Positions 1 through 7,736 of a DNA stretch of 30,375 nt are shown here, piece by piece. Origin of the DNA: a virus; IMG/VR virus record IMGVR_UViG_3300043788_000147, positions 1 through 30,375 of that record; one strand, 5' to 3'. Numbering within the stretch: the stretch's first letter is position 1; each line of letters starts with the position of its first letter. The notes beneath the pieces were generated by a model. It searched no databases, was not told the DNA's origin, and saw only the letters and a program-made list of their open reading frames with translations. Both the position numbers and the translations under genes were made by a program.

Positions 1-721
1 CAGACTTGCCGAACGAGAACATGCGCTGCCAGAGATTGCCCTGCGACGATTTGCGGATTTCGTTCGAGTACCAGTAGAGGGAGGAGGTCGGGCGCAGGTA
101 GTCCTGGAACTTTGGGAACATGCCGTGTGCCATGTAGACCGGCATCTCGTCGAGGATCGTCATGGCGTAGGCTTGCTGGAAGTCCCCGCTGGGAGGGAGC
201 TGCGTCGGGAGGATGCAGGGAGCGCCGTAGGAGAGGAGACGGACGGCGCCCTGTCCCTGGCCGCCGAAGTCCCGCGAGTAGACCGGGCGTATCCAGCCCG
301 TGCAGGTCGCCGCGGCGTACTGGAGGGCTTCCTTGATTTTCACGTCGGCGAAGGTTTCGAGATACCATGCACGGACGTATTTGTTGAATAGTTCCGCGTT
401 GGCGGCGAAGGCGGAGTTGTCGGAGGAGTAGCCCCATAGAGGGCGGAGTTTCGCCAGTGCGCCGACAACCTCGCGGATATTGCGTTTGAGGTGGTTCGTG
501 TTCAGCTTGGAGCGGTATTTGAGGGCTTGCGGGCCGACGTTGCCGGAGATCACGTCGAGGGCCTGGCGCCAGTCGCTGTGGCCGCGTTGGGCGCGTAGCC
601 AGTTGAGGCCACACTCGGTGTTCTCGTTCAGCCAGCCGAGGACGCGCTCAGTGGGGACTCCCTTTGGTGGACACTGCCACTCGTGCAGCTTACCGTCGGA
701 ACGCTCTGAGTCCACGCTCAC
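1..721 (-). CDS. Putative portal protein, N-terminal part (runs off window)
   Basis: The frame is open from a GTG at 721 to the window edge (about 240 residues), and the 3' part lies outside. The GTG overlaps the TGA of the upstream gene as GTGA, indicating translational coupling. The product is soluble, rich in Trp, Tyr and Asn, with no signal peptide; stretches such as NLKRNIREVVGAL-like helices followed by WGYSSDN and FADVKIKEALQYAA resemble portal proteins of podovirus-like environmental phages. A portal is the dodecameric DNA gate at one capsid vertex, which docks the terminase. Its position just downstream of TerL and one small gene fits this role. The family assignment is inference from resemblance and gene order. 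A different head-tail joining protein is the main alternative. Confidence 0.5.
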   Translation of the reverse strand, partial: MSVDSERSDGKLHEWQCPPKGVPTERVLGWLNENTECGLNWLRAQRGHSDWRQALDVISGNVGPQALKYRSKLNTNHLKRNIREVVGALAKLRPLWGYSSDNSAFAANAELFNKYVRAWYLETFADVKIKEALQYAAATCTGWIRPVYSRDFGGQGQGAVRLLSYGAPCILPTQLPPSGDFQQAYAMTILDEMPVYMAHGMFPKFQDYLRPTSSLYWYSNEIRKSSQGNLWQRMFSFGKS

Positions 722-1137
722 AGGGATTCACCGAGGAGTTCTTCCGCGTTGCGCGGCTTGTCGAAGTTGAGTAATTCAAAGTAAGAAAGGCGCTGGTGGA
801 TGATGTCAGCGTATTTCTGCCGTCGTGTCTCGTCACGTAACTGGCACCATCCCCGCAAGAATTCTTTTGTCTGTAGGTCCGTATCGACGCTTTCCATACG
901 AGCCATGATTTTTCGTCGAATCTCCCGGCGCTTCTCCATGAATAAGGCTTCGTCTCGTTCACACTCCTGTTCGGCACGGTCAACAGAGTCACGCTGCATC
1001 CTCTTTTCGAGAGCAGCCACTTCGTAGATCGTGTTGGCTTCCTTGCGAATATATCCACTAGGAGTAGGTGTGTCAGACGTGGGAGGAAGAGAGATCACGC
1101 CAGAGGAATTCTCGAAATAGACAACATGTAGGGGCAT
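718..1137 (-). CDS. Hypothetical coiled-coil protein between TerL and portal
   Basis: This 139-residue protein follows TerL after 26 bases and overlaps the portal start by 4 bases. A GGGAGGA ribosome site precedes the ATG. The first 35 residues look flexible (Ser/Pro/Thr). From about residue 35 to 110 the protein is strongly charged and helical (Glu, Arg, Lys with regularly spaced Leu, Ile and Met), consistent with a coiled coil. No enzymatic motif or membrane segment is visible. Its location between terminase and portal suggests a packaging or head-assembly accessory, but that is inference only. Confidence 0.75.
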   Translation of the reverse strand: MPLHVVYFENSSGVISLPPTSDTPTPSGYIRKEANTIYEVAALEKRMQRDSVDRAEQECERDEALFMEKRREIRRKIMARMESVDTDLQTKEFLRGWCQLRDETRRQKYADIIHQRLSYFELLNFDKPRNAEELLGESL

Positions 1138-1163
1138 CGCCAGTCCTCCCGCTCACGATACCA

Positions 1164-3422
1164 TTACAAGTCCGACAGGTCCAGTGGCTTGTAGTTGTCG
1201 TCGCTCCTCGATGGAAACTTCTGTCCCACCGTCGGGCCGAGGTCGAGTGGGGGGAGCCGCCCCGCATCCGGGTCTCCCATGAACCGCTTTTTGGATCGCT
1301 CCGTCTTCGACTGCTTGCCGCGGACGATCTCGATCGAGATAGCTGCGGCGAAGATCCCGTCGTCGTGCTCGCCGTCCTCGTGCTCCTGCTTGATCTTCCC
1401 GCTGGCCGTCGAGTGTGCCTCGAAGTGCTCGCATTCGTGCAGCGTCCACGGGGAGTTGAGTTCGTACCAGCCCTGCTCGATGGTGTCGATGAAGCTGCCG
1501 ATCAGGATCGGGCGCGACCACGAGAATGTGTACCAGCCGAGCTTGTTGGACTTCGTGGATTTCTTGTTGTCGTAGCGCGTGAAGCCGAAGAATCGCTGGT
1601 AGCCCATTGAGCGCATCTGGACGAGACACACGTCGCCGACGGAGGCTACCACTTCCGGCGCGACGAGGGGCTGACGGTGCAGTTGGCCCTCGGCGGTCAT
1701 AGCGGAGGCGTAGTAGGACGCGATTGCCATGACAAACGCGTAGGCTTGAACGTGAGAGACGTAGCAGGAGCGGAATTCCGCCGCCTGACGGTCGGGCATC
1801 CCGGCGCGCGGGGCGATCTCGGTCACGCAGATCACGGTAGCGTCCTGACCCTTGCCCTCGGAGGTGTCGATGCCGATGGAGTAGTCGAAGCCGGGCCGAG
1901 GCGGGTGCCACACGAAGAGTTTGCCTTGGGCCGCGTCCCAGAAGGCGTCGGGATTGGACTTGCGCCATCCCTCGATGCGAGCGCGGTCCCACTTGAGAGG
2001 GATCAGCTCCCAGTTGTAGACCGGGCCGCGCGGGGAGCGGAATCGGACTGGGATGCGCGGGCGCGGGTCGGAGGGGGTACCGTAGTCGATGTCGTCCGGG
2101 TCCGGCTCGTAGTCGTCCTCGATGGACTGGCCGGTCAGGCCGTAGACGGAGTAGTCGCGGATGCGGTCGCGATCCACGCGCTCCATGACGTGATGGCCGA
2201 ACACGGACTCGGAGGATCGCTGGAGGGCTTCCACGTCGTCACCGGCCATCTCTTGGAACCATGTGCCCTCCGCACCCTTGGCCTTCGCTTCCTCATGCCC
2301 TACCTCCCAAAACCACTGCTGCTCGATAGGCATTGTGCCGTCCACCCACCAGTGCGCCTTCTGCGATCCCAGTTCAGGGTGAGGCGCACAGAGATGTTTG
2401 CGGATCATCTCGTGAGTACGGACGTAGAGTTCAGCCTTGGCGACATGCTCACGGGTATCCGGCAGCCGGTTCTCGTAAAATCCAGTCGGCACAGGCCGAG
2501 CACGCAGCCACGCAGGCTTGGGATAGATGTCGAGGCCGACAAACCACGGCAGAAAGCAGGGGAATAGTCGTGCCATACGATTGTCCCAGTTCGCTTTCGA
2601 GTGTCGCCATGTGTCGGCCAGCCAGCCCACGTCGCCCTCGCCAGTGCCCTCACCGATCCCGAGAATCGACGGCGATGCGTGGACGGCGCGGAAGAGGGAA
2701 GCCTCAATTTGCTCCTCGGGGTTCGAGAACGATCCGATCTCCGAGAGGTGCCAGATTGTAGGCGTCGAGCCGCGAGCGATGCCGCTCATCTGGTTGCCGT
2801 GCTGGATCGAGACGCCGGAGTTCAGGTAGGAGAATTCCAGCTTGCCGCGATCGGACTCGACGCGAGCGGTGAACTGGGGGCGCAGCCATTGCGGAAGCAT
2901 GTCATACGCCATGAAGAGTTTCTTCGCCATCATCAGCGACTTGCCTTGGTCGGCGGAGGCGATGACCGCGTTCACGCCGTAGGAGAAGACGATGCGGAGC
3001 ATGATGAGGAGTTCGACTACAGTGGTCATTCCAAGCTGGCGTGCCTTGAGTATCAGAATCTCAATCGCCACTTCCATCGCTTCGAGATCGCCGATGATGC
3101 CGAACAGGATCTGCTGCGCGATGCGAAATGCGAACCGACGCACCGCGCCTTCCTCATCCACTACGTAGCAGTATCGCGTGACGGCGTAGTCCGCGTCCGC
3201 CATGACGAGACAACGTTCGTTCAGCATCCATTGCGTTTCCCAATCGACGAGATTCTGCGTTCCGCACGGGCGGCCCTGATCGTCGTAAATATATTTCTTC
3301 TCGTTGTGTAGATGTTCCTCGAACATGGAGACTTCTTCGACGGAGTGGCGCTCGGGAGTGAAGTGGAATACGTCCTCGACTTCACTGCGGATGCGCTGGG
3401 CGACTTTAGTCGGATGATACAT
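1164..3422 (-). CDS. Terminase large subunit (TerL): packaging ATPase-nuclease
   Basis: This is the 752-residue DNA-packaging motor, which pumps phage DNA into the prohead and cuts it. The N-terminal ATPase has a Walker A-like motif KARQLGMTT (residues 126-134, the ARQLG-type phage P-loop) and a Walker B-like WHLSEIG (224-230), with E228 as the probable catalytic glutamate. The C-terminal RNase H-like nuclease shows IGIDTSEGKGQD (517-527; D519 expected to bind metal) and HDDGIFAAAI (686-695; D687/D688 as the terminal acidic residue). Length exceeds the common 450-600 residues, largely through N-terminal sequence and a long linker around 270-500. The ATG at 3422 lies inside the upstream gene's end (17-base overlap). 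Portal and small-terminase candidates flank it. Confidence 0.92.
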   Translation of the reverse strand: MYHPTKVAQRIRSEVEDVFHFTPERHSVEEVSMFEEHLHNEKKYIYDDQGRPCGTQNLVDWETQWMLNERCLVMADADYAVTRYCYVVDEEGAVRRFAFRIAQQILFGIIGDLEAMEVAIEILILKARQLGMTTVVELLIMLRIVFSYGVNAVIASADQGKSLMMAKKLFMAYDMLPQWLRPQFTARVESDRGKLEFSYLNSGVSIQHGNQMSGIARGSTPTIWHLSEIGSFSNPEEQIEASLFRAVHASPSILGIGEGTGEGDVGWLADTWRHSKANWDNRMARLFPCFLPWFVGLDIYPKPAWLRARPVPTGFYENRLPDTREHVAKAELYVRTHEMIRKHLCAPHPELGSQKAHWWVDGTMPIEQQWFWEVGHEEAKAKGAEGTWFQEMAGDDVEALQRSSESVFGHHVMERVDRDRIRDYSVYGLTGQSIEDDYEPDPDDIDYGTPSDPRPRIPVRFRSPRGPVYNWELIPLKWDRARIEGWRKSNPDAFWDAAQGKLFVWHPPRPGFDYSIGIDTSEGKGQDATVICVTEIAPRAGMPDRQAAEFRSCYVSHVQAYAFVMAIASYYASAMTAEGQLHRQPLVAPEVVASVGDVCLVQMRSMGYQRFFGFTRYDNKKSTKSNKLGWYTFSWSRPILIGSFIDTIEQGWYELNSPWTLHECEHFEAHSTASGKIKQEHEDGEHDDGIFAAAISIEIVRGKQSKTERSKKRFMGDPDAGRLPPLDLGPTVGQKFPSRSDDNYKPLDLSDL

Positions 3423-4119
3423 CGTCGGCGTCTCCCTCCGTCGAGTAGTCGCCGTCCACGGTTACGACTTCGTGGGTATGTCGAGGCATGAACGCCATCT
3501 CTACCGGGGGAGCGGGTGGGAGCGCTGGTTGCTGGCCGGAAGTGAGCGTCGCCGCAGATCGCTGCCGCGCCTCAACCATCTTGCGAATCGTGTCTTCCGG
3601 CGCGGGGAGAGTGGATACGTCAGCCTTGGCTGCGGCGTTCGCGGTGGCGTTGATACCGATGTTGATGGTGGAACCCTTGGGAGAGGGAGTGAATCCCATG
3701 TGCTTCAAGTGCGCCATGCGGTCGGTCACGCCGTCGGGCAGCATGGCGCACTGCGACGATACCTCAACGATGGCCTCGTGGCGCTCGGCGGCTTTGATCG
3801 CTCCGAGTTGCGCCTTCTGAAGTCGGATCACTTCGGCGATGACGCCGAACAGTCGCGTAGGAGACAGTCCGGCGGCTACCGAGAATGCTTCGAGCGGCAG
3901 CACTTTACGGACAAACGATGGCAGGATCGGGTTGTCGTATTTCGAGATGAAGTGGCGGGCTTCCGGGAGGTCCGATGCGCGGAGCGCGTCCAGCGCCGTC
4001 GCAGCTCCACCTTCGATGCGGGCAATCAGGTGGGTAATCTTTGGCGCGTCGGCCAAGGCGGTCGGGTCCACTCCGAGGAGAAGGAGAGCCTTGGCGCGTT
4101 GAGAGTTAGCGGTCGCCAT
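3406..4119 (-). CDS. Hypothetical protein upstream of TerL; candidate small terminase
   Basis: About 237 residues. The ATG at 4119 (MATANSQRAK) is preferred over in-frame upstream starts because a GAGGGAT ribosome site precedes it and the upstream residues are low-complexity Arg/Pro/Ser. The middle (roughly 60-160) is predicted helical with LFGVIAEVIRLQKAQLGAIK, and the last 80 residues are Pro/Ala/Thr-rich and probably disordered, ending in an acidic tail. The gene overlaps the TerL start by 17 bases. Small terminase subunits (DNA recognition, TerL regulation) often sit directly upstream of TerL, so that role is proposed from position. No clear helix-turn-helix was recognised, so confidence in function is low although the gene itself looks real. 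Confidence 0.7.
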   Translation of the reverse strand: MATANSQRAKALLLLGVDPTALADAPKITHLIARIEGGAATALDALRASDLPEARHFISKYDNPILPSFVRKVLPLEAFSVAAGLSPTRLFGVIAEVIRLQKAQLGAIKAAERHEAIVEVSSQCAMLPDGVTDRMAHLKHMGFTPSPKGSTINIGINATANAAAKADVSTLPAPEDTIRKMVEARQRSAATLTSGQQPALPPAPPVEMAFMPRHTHEVVTVDGDYSTEGDADDVSSD

Positions 4120-4282
4120 CGGAATCCCTCGTTTGCCAGCCACGTGCGAAGTCGGCGTCGGTGGCGACGGAGAACTCGGCCTTGCGCGTGGGGCGACGGG
4201 GCGGTGGCGGCGCGAGGCGGTCGAGCGCATCGGCGATGCGGCGCACCAGGACGAGGAATCGCGGCATGACGCGGATGGTCAT
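4106..4282 (-). CDS. Small basic hypothetical protein, 58 residues
   Basis: A short gene whose ATG (4282-4280) overlaps the TGA of the preceding gene by one base (TGATG) and whose end overlaps the following ATG at 4119 by 14 bases, so it fills an otherwise empty gap in a tightly packed operon. It starts MTIRVMPRFLVLVRRIADAL, followed by a proline run (APPPPRRPTRK) and a polar tail. The hydrophobic N-terminus is too Arg-rich for a clear membrane segment. No family was recognised. Confidence 0.6.
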   Translation of the reverse strand: MTIRVMPRFLVLVRRIADALDRLAPPPPRRPTRKAEFSVATDADFARGWQTRDSDGDR

Positions 4283-4809
4283 CAGAGTAGATTATCCGGT
4301 GTGAACCCGCCGATCTCCCGCCGCGCCTCCGCCGTCTTGTCCACAATCTCGGGCTCAGTGAAGTCCTCTGCCTGCATTCCTACGTCGATCGGTCGGTACT
4401 GAACGAGTTCCTCCCGTGTGTGGCCGTCACCGCCGAGCACGTCAACAGTGACCGGCAGCGAGTGCTCGACGCGGGCCAGGTTCGGGGAGGTGATCTCGCG
4501 CGACAGGCCGGACGACGTGAGGATGGATTCCGGCGATGGGTCTGAGAGCGGAAACGACTCCAGAGCCGCGTGGTCGGTGTCGATGGCCGGCGCGGGGCGG
4601 GACTGGGTGACTTCGACCGCAGTCGGCATCGCAGGCAGGTCAAGGTGGAGAGTCACGCGGATGTCGTAGGCGATGCGCGAGTACGCGGACTGGCCTGCGA
4701 GGAAGCCGGACTCGGAGACCATGCGGTGGATGTCGGATTCGATGATAGCGGCGAGTTCGGTTCCGGCGAGCGGACGATTGCTGACGAGTTCCTTCGACGT
4801 GGGTGACAT
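4282..4809 (-). CDS. Hypothetical protein, 175 residues
   Basis: The ATG at 4809 overlaps the TAA of the upstream gene (TAATG), and its TGA overlaps the next ATG, so it is part of one translationally coupled operon. The first 60 residues (SKELVSNRPLAGTELAAIIE onward) look globular and are followed by a beta-like stretch RIAYDIRVTLHLDLP; the rest is Ser/Pro/Asp/Glu-rich and likely flexible. No catalytic motif, signal peptide or membrane segment. No family recognised; a structural or packaging accessory is possible from context. Confidence 0.7.
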   Translation of the reverse strand: MSPTSKELVSNRPLAGTELAAIIESDIHRMVSESGFLAGQSAYSRIAYDIRVTLHLDLPAMPTAVEVTQSRPAPAIDTDHAALESFPLSDPSPESILTSSGLSREITSPNLARVEHSLPVTVDVLGGDGHTREELVQYRPIDVGMQAEDFTEPEIVDKTAEARREIGGFTPDNLL

Positions 4810-5171
4810 TAGGATTCCTTTCGTACTCGGAGTGGCCGCGCGGCGCGCAACCGTTCACTGTTCGACAAGTATAACGCGACGCGGGCCTCCAGTGACGACC
4901 GGGATTCGCGTGGGTCGTCAAGGGCGAGACGGCGGATCACGCGGAGGGGGATGCCGCGGGACAGGAGGGATGACAGCCACAGGCGATGATCGCTGCGCAA
5001 CGTCTCGATGAGCGGCACCTTGGAGAATATCTTCCGCATGATCGGAGAGTGCTCCCACTGGGCCAGCCACACGAGAGTCGCCGCGTGCCAGTGCTGCCAG
5101 CGGGAGTCGGCGATGGCGGCGAAGTGGGGGGTAGCGGTGAGCGTGGCGGTCGGAGTGGTTGCGGAGATCAT
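4809..5171 (-). CDS. Hypothetical protein, 120 residues
   Basis: Coupled on both sides: its ATG overlaps the upstream TGA as ATGA, and its TAA overlaps the next ATG. Residues 20-50 are tryptophan-rich (WQHWHAATLVWLAQWEH), followed by an Arg/Leu-rich helical C-terminal half (LSSLLSRGIPLRVIRRLAL). There is no cysteine cluster and no convincing transmembrane helix. Function unknown. Confidence 0.7.
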   Translation of the reverse strand: MISATTPTATLTATPHFAAIADSRWQHWHAATLVWLAQWEHSPIMRKIFSKVPLIETLRSDHRLWLSSLLSRGIPLRVIRRLALDDPRESRSSLEARVALYLSNSERLRAARPLRVRKES

Positions 5172-5707
5172 CCCATATCCTCCAGCCCCGGCGGGGGCGG
5201 CACGGTGCGGGGGCGGCGAGCCTCTGAAAGTTTCTCCATGTCCGACAGCCGCGAATTATCGTCAAGTTTTTTAGCCAATTCGTCGTATCTCTGGCGGATT
5301 ACCGCTGGCAAAATTTCTATTCCCTGTTTCGCCAGCTCCTTATTTAAATCCGAAGCCAATTCCTGCACTAGAGTTGGCTGTGGTAGCGGCTCCAGCGTGA
5401 TCCCGTGCTTCCGCGCTTTGGCCCGCAGCCGATCCGCGCGACGCCGCTTCACCGCCGCCTTCCTGAGCCGCCGCCGCTCGGCCTCGGATGGAGTACGCCC
5501 GTGAGCCGTCGTCGCCGAGGTGTCCCAGTACGCCGAGTGGCACAGCGGACAGGTCTTCGGGTGCACCGTGCGGCCGGTCCAGCGGTTGCCGCAGCGGAGG
5601 CACTCGTGGGTCGGGGTCGGCGTCTGAAGCGCGGCGTCTACGAGTCCCGCGATGCGGTCCAGCTCGCAGTAGAGCAGGTCCGGCGCGTTTGAGTCGTCAA
5701 TGCTCAC
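5168..5707 (-). CDS. Zinc-ribbon hypothetical protein, 179 residues
   Basis: It starts at a GTG (5707-5705) overlapping the upstream stop as GTGA. Residues about 36-57 form a CxxC...CxxC zinc ribbon (CLRCGNRWTG ... CPLCHSAYW). A highly basic segment follows (about 75-105, many Arg and Lys), then a charged helical region and a proline-rich tail. The ribbon plus basic stretch is compatible with nucleic-acid binding. Ribosome site is weak, so expression probably depends on coupling. Function is unassigned; DNA binding is inference. Confidence 0.72.
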   Translation of the reverse strand: MSIDDSNAPDLLYCELDRIAGLVDAALQTPTPTHECLRCGNRWTGRTVHPKTCPLCHSAYWDTSATTAHGRTPSEAERRRLRKAAVKRRRADRLRAKARKHGITLEPLPQPTLVQELASDLNKELAKQGIEILPAVIRQRYDELAKKLDDNSRLSDMEKLSEARRPRTVPPPPGLEDMG

Positions 5708-6003
5708 TGCTTCACCAGCCCAAGAGTCCCACCATCCATTTGCGCCCGTGTCTGTTCCGGTTGCGGGTCCACCAGCTTGAACATGTCGGTGAACTGCATC
5801 CCCCCACTGAATGGAACGGGCATGGTGGCAACCAGCATCATCATCCCCTGGAGCGGCATCCCGCCGCCGGGGGACTCGATGACGCCCGCCGATTCGAGTT
5901 CGACGATGCGGAAGGTCAGCGCCGGGGATTGCAGCGTGACGCGGACGAGGTCGCCGCGGCGCAGCTCGTTCCCCAGCGCGTCGAGTGGTCGGGAGCGTTC
6001 CAT
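5704..6003 (-). CDS. Hypothetical beta-rich protein, 99 residues
   Basis: The sequence (RRGDLVRVTLQSPALTFRIVELES and later methionine-rich LQGMMMLVATMPVPF) suggests a small beta-barrel, SH3-like fold. It overlaps the next GTG start by 4 bases and begins 7 bases after the upstream membrane gene. No enzyme motif, signal or membrane segment. Function unknown. Confidence 0.68.
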   Translation of the reverse strand: MERSRPLDALGNELRRGDLVRVTLQSPALTFRIVELESAGVIESPGGGMPLQGMMMLVATMPVPFSGGMQFTDMFKLVDPQPEQTRAQMDGGTLGLVKQ

Positions 6004-6010
6004 CGCCCGG

Positions 6011-6412
6011 CTACTCCTTCACCGCCGCGGCTGGAGTAGACGGCGCAGACGCCGGCGAAGGCGCGACCGCCGCTCCGAGATTCGTGTTCAGCGTTTCGAG
6101 CGTCGTCTCGTTCGCCTGCACGGTAGCCAGCGCGGACTGGAGCGACTGAACCGCGGCCAGCACCTGCGGATCTTCAGCAGCGGCAGACGACCCGAGCGCG
6201 GTGATTGCGGCAGTGACGTTCGTGTTCAGGCTGGCGAGATCGGTTGACATCTGAGTGGCGAAGGATTGCAGCGTGGGGACCAGCGCCTGCAACGCGGTGA
6301 GTCCGGGGGTAGCGCTCGACATGATTTTGTCTCCGATGTAGAGGATTGTGCCCGCGATGGCTCCCGCGATGATCAACGACGCTGCGAGGATGGCCACGGC
6401 GATCACTGCCAA
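6011..6412 (-). CDS. Membrane-anchored coiled-coil protein; possible lysis-related
   Basis: About 133 residues from a TTG at 6412, although GTG at 6406 is an alternative, since neither has a strong ribosome site. Residues 1-28 form one hydrophobic transmembrane helix (AVAILAASLIIAGAIAGTIL). Residues 38-115 are a heptad-like Leu/Ala/Thr/Gln coiled coil, followed by an Ala/Pro-rich tail. One N-terminal anchor plus a coiled coil resembles inner-membrane spanins and some holin-associated proteins, but no spanin partner was identified next to it. It is the first gene of the left packaging operon. Membrane topology is well supported; the lysis role is speculative. Confidence 0.62.
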   Translation of the reverse strand: MAVIAVAILAASLIIAGAIAGTILYIGDKIMSSATPGLTALQALVPTLQSFATQMSTDLASLNTNVTAAITALGSSAAAEDPQVLAAVQSLQSALATVQANETTLETLNTNLGAAVAPSPASAPSTPAAAVKE

Positions 6413-6820
6413 CCACAGTACCGCGATGGGACGCGGGTGTCAAGGGGGAAAGTGAGAGGCGACGCAAGAGGCGACGGAGTAGGTGACGAAAATAAAATAT
6501 AAAATGTTGATATGGTGGGGGATGAGGGCGTGAACATGACACCGTCCACCCGGCCCATCTCTCACGGACAACTCGCGCCGCGGCCGGCGGACTCGGGATC
6601 GGGATCGGCGGCGCGACGAGGGATCAGCCCGCGACGGGCGACGGGCGGTAGGATCGGCGACGGCGCGACCCCGTGACGGAGCCGGCGCGACCTGGTGAGC
6701 TGGTAGGCCGCCGGTCGTCGCGGACTGGGACGTGGGACTCTCCGGTCGCGGGACCGATTCGTACAGCGAGAACCAGTCACTAAACCCCTCCCCCCCTCCC
6801 CCCCTCTCTGTAGCCAACCA
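6413..6820. other. Mostly non-coding divide left of the HNH gene
   Basis: About 400 bases without a convincing gene. The only long frames here are Arg/Pro/Ser low-complexity readings with no ribosome site. Two things stand out: an AT-rich island at about 6485-6512 inside otherwise GC-rich DNA, possibly a promoter or melting site for the minus-strand operon (no good -35/-10 pair was found), and a pyrimidine tract near the right end. No terminator with a T-tract was recognised. Confidence 0.5.
6785..6806 (-). repeat. G-rich homopurine tract (minus strand)
   Basis: The plus strand shows C runs of 4, 7 and 7 separated by single T residues, so the minus strand carries G7-A-G7-A-G4 within 22 bases. 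It lies 15 bases downstream of the HNH stop codon. Such tracts can form G-quadruplex or triplex DNA and are prone to length change; whether this one is functional is unknown. Confidence 0.6.
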
Positions 6821-7048
6821 TCATGCCCAAGTATCAGGATCGCATCGGCGCAACCTGGCGTGCTCCTCACGATGATGTTTGACGCATAGCCAAACGATGA
6901 GTAGGGGCTGATGATAGTCCGGATGGTGGCCTTGCACTTTGGTATCAGCACAGACTTGGCACGGTTGCTTAACGATCTTGCCAGAGGCGATGGCGCTAGA
7001 TAGTTTATTCCTGGCGCGGTTGCCGAGCGCAGCTCTTTCGGGATTCAT
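6821..7048 (-). CDS. Small HNH-type endonuclease-like protein
   Basis: A 75-residue protein with the pattern CQVC (about residues 30-33), QGHHPDY (43-49) and CVKHHREEH (about 56-64), i.e. two cysteine pairs/HH signatures around a beta-beta-alpha zinc-binding HNH core, as in many small phage endonuclease VII/HNH proteins. The basic N-terminus (ALGNRARNKLSSAI) probably contacts DNA. It is encoded divergently from the right operon, with about 180 bases containing a plus-strand promoter between them. The ribosome site is weak. Possible roles include a nicking nuclease in packaging or a mobile nuclease; the sequence does not decide. Confidence 0.72.
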   Translation of the reverse strand: MNPERAALGNRARNKLSSAIASGKIVKQPCQVCADTKVQGHHPDYHQPLLIVWLCVKHHREEHARLRRCDPDTWA

Positions 7049-7122
7049 TGGACGATCTTATCATGTGTGCGTTTTCATCAGGTGAAGGTGACCAAGGCAA
7101 TCGGGATGCCATCGGACGCATC

Positions 7123-7143
7123 ACTTTCACAGAGTGAGAAAGT
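7123..7143. promoter_or_regulatory. Imperfect palindrome upstream of promoter, possible operator
   Basis: Arms ACTTTC and GAAAGT are perfect over 6 bases and enclose 9 bases that also pair partly (CA/TG). It lies 22 bases upstream of the -35 of the rightward promoter, where a regulator could bind. No protein partner can be named. Confidence 0.35.
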
Positions 7144-7165
7144 TAGGAGGATTGTGTTATTTCTC

Positions 7166-7195
7166 TTGACAAGTATTAACAGGTATGCGAATATC
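7166..7195 (+). promoter_or_regulatory. Sigma70-like promoter for the accessory operon
   Basis: A perfect TTGACA (7166-7171) is followed after 18 bases by AATATC (7190-7195), a moderate -10. It lies just upstream of the first leader cassette and the first gene of the rightward operon, with no gene on either strand across it. Confidence 0.5.
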
Positions 7196-7200
7196 TACCT

Positions 7201-7227
7201 GTCTTTGATCGCTGCCACGGAGGGAAT
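7201..7227 (+). repeat. Leader cassette type 1, copy a
   Basis: It begins GTCTTTGATCGC and ends with a GGAGGG ribosome site just before the ATG at 7228. The same leader start recurs at 7336, and a related one at 9187 and 10118. Confidence 0.6.
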
Positions 7228-7335
7228 ATGCAAGACGGATTCACAATCGGTGCAATCGGTGGTTTGATTATCGCCTTGGTTGTGGTTGGGATTCCGACCG
7301 CATACGTTCTCTTGGCGGATCGGTTTGGATGGTAG
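7228..7335 (+). CDS. Very small single-pass membrane protein, 35 residues
   Basis: GGAGGG sits 4-5 bases before the ATG. The peptide has a short polar N-terminus (MQDGFTIGAIGG), one transmembrane helix (LIIALVVVGIPTAYVLL) and a charged end (ADRFGW). It is first in the rightward operon, directly after the promoter and leader. Small phage membrane peptides of this kind can act in lysis, superinfection exclusion or host-membrane interference; nothing here distinguishes between them. Confidence 0.65.
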   Translation: MQDGFTIGAIGGLIIALVVVGIPTAYVLLADRFGW

Positions 7336-7368
7336 GTCTTTGATCGCGGCCACAACGGAGGAATTGAG
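7336..7368 (+). repeat. Leader cassette type 1, copy b
   Basis: It starts immediately after the stop of the membrane peptide and shares GTCTTTGATCGC with the copy at 7201, then differs (GGCCACAACGGAGGAATTGAG) and ends with GGAGGA before the ATG at 7369. Confidence 0.6.
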
Positions 7369-7545
7369 ATGACGAAAACATTCAAAGTCGAAGCGAAGGG
7401 TAAGCAGACCTGGGTCGTGATCCGCCAGATGCCGCATGATCCTCAGTACAAAGTGGGATCGCGGATTCCGGGTTACGGGAAGGTGGTGGAGATTTCCACC
7501 GCTCCCGTTCTCTGCTACTCCGAGTTGCTAGGCGGTGCTCAATGA
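7369..7545 (+). CDS. Small hypothetical protein, 58 residues
   Basis: A good GGAGGA ribosome site precedes the ATG and the stop overlaps the next ATG as ATGA. Sequence is mostly beta-like (TFKVEAKGKQTWVVIRQ, later KVVEISTAPVLCYSEL), a compact soluble protein. No family recognised. Confidence 0.65.
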   Translation: MTKTFKVEAKGKQTWVVIRQMPHDPQYKVGSRIPGYGKVVEISTAPVLCYSELLGGAQ

Positions 7546-7736
7546 CGACAAATGCACAGGAAGCCGCGAAGTGGAATGCCGCTGGCGCTTATCGTACCGA
7601 AGCCGATATTGAGCAGTCTCGGGCTAAGGCTGCCACGATGCTGTGGATTGGAACTCTGCCCTGCTATGAATCAGAGACGCAGGCGCATATCACGGCCTTT
7701 TATCAGCGTCATCCAGAAGCGGTGTCAAATGTCTAG
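7542..7736 (+). CDS. Small hypothetical protein, 64 residues
   Basis: The ATG overlaps the upstream TGA (ATGA), implying coupled translation. The protein is mainly helical with acidic and alanine-rich segments (EAAKWNAAGAYRTEADIEQS). It ends inside the following gene by 8 bases. Function unknown. Confidence 0.62.
   Translation: MTTNAQEAAKWNAAGAYRTEADIEQSRAKAATMLWIGTLPCYESETQAHITAFYQRHPEAVSNV

Noticed and set aside
1153-1992. Long Arg-rich frame overlapping TerL in another frame
   Set aside because: Low-complexity Arg/Gly/Asp sequence with no ribosome site; TerL nuclease motifs lie in the overlapping frame.
6440-6817. 125-residue minus-strand frame in the operon divide
   Set aside because: Starts at a TTG over the G-rich tract, lacks a ribosome site, and is Arg/Pro/Ser low complexity.
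7067-7267. 66-residue plus frame upstream of the first accessory gene
   Set aside because: It would cover the promoter and leader cassette and overlap the next gene; no ribosome site at its GTG.
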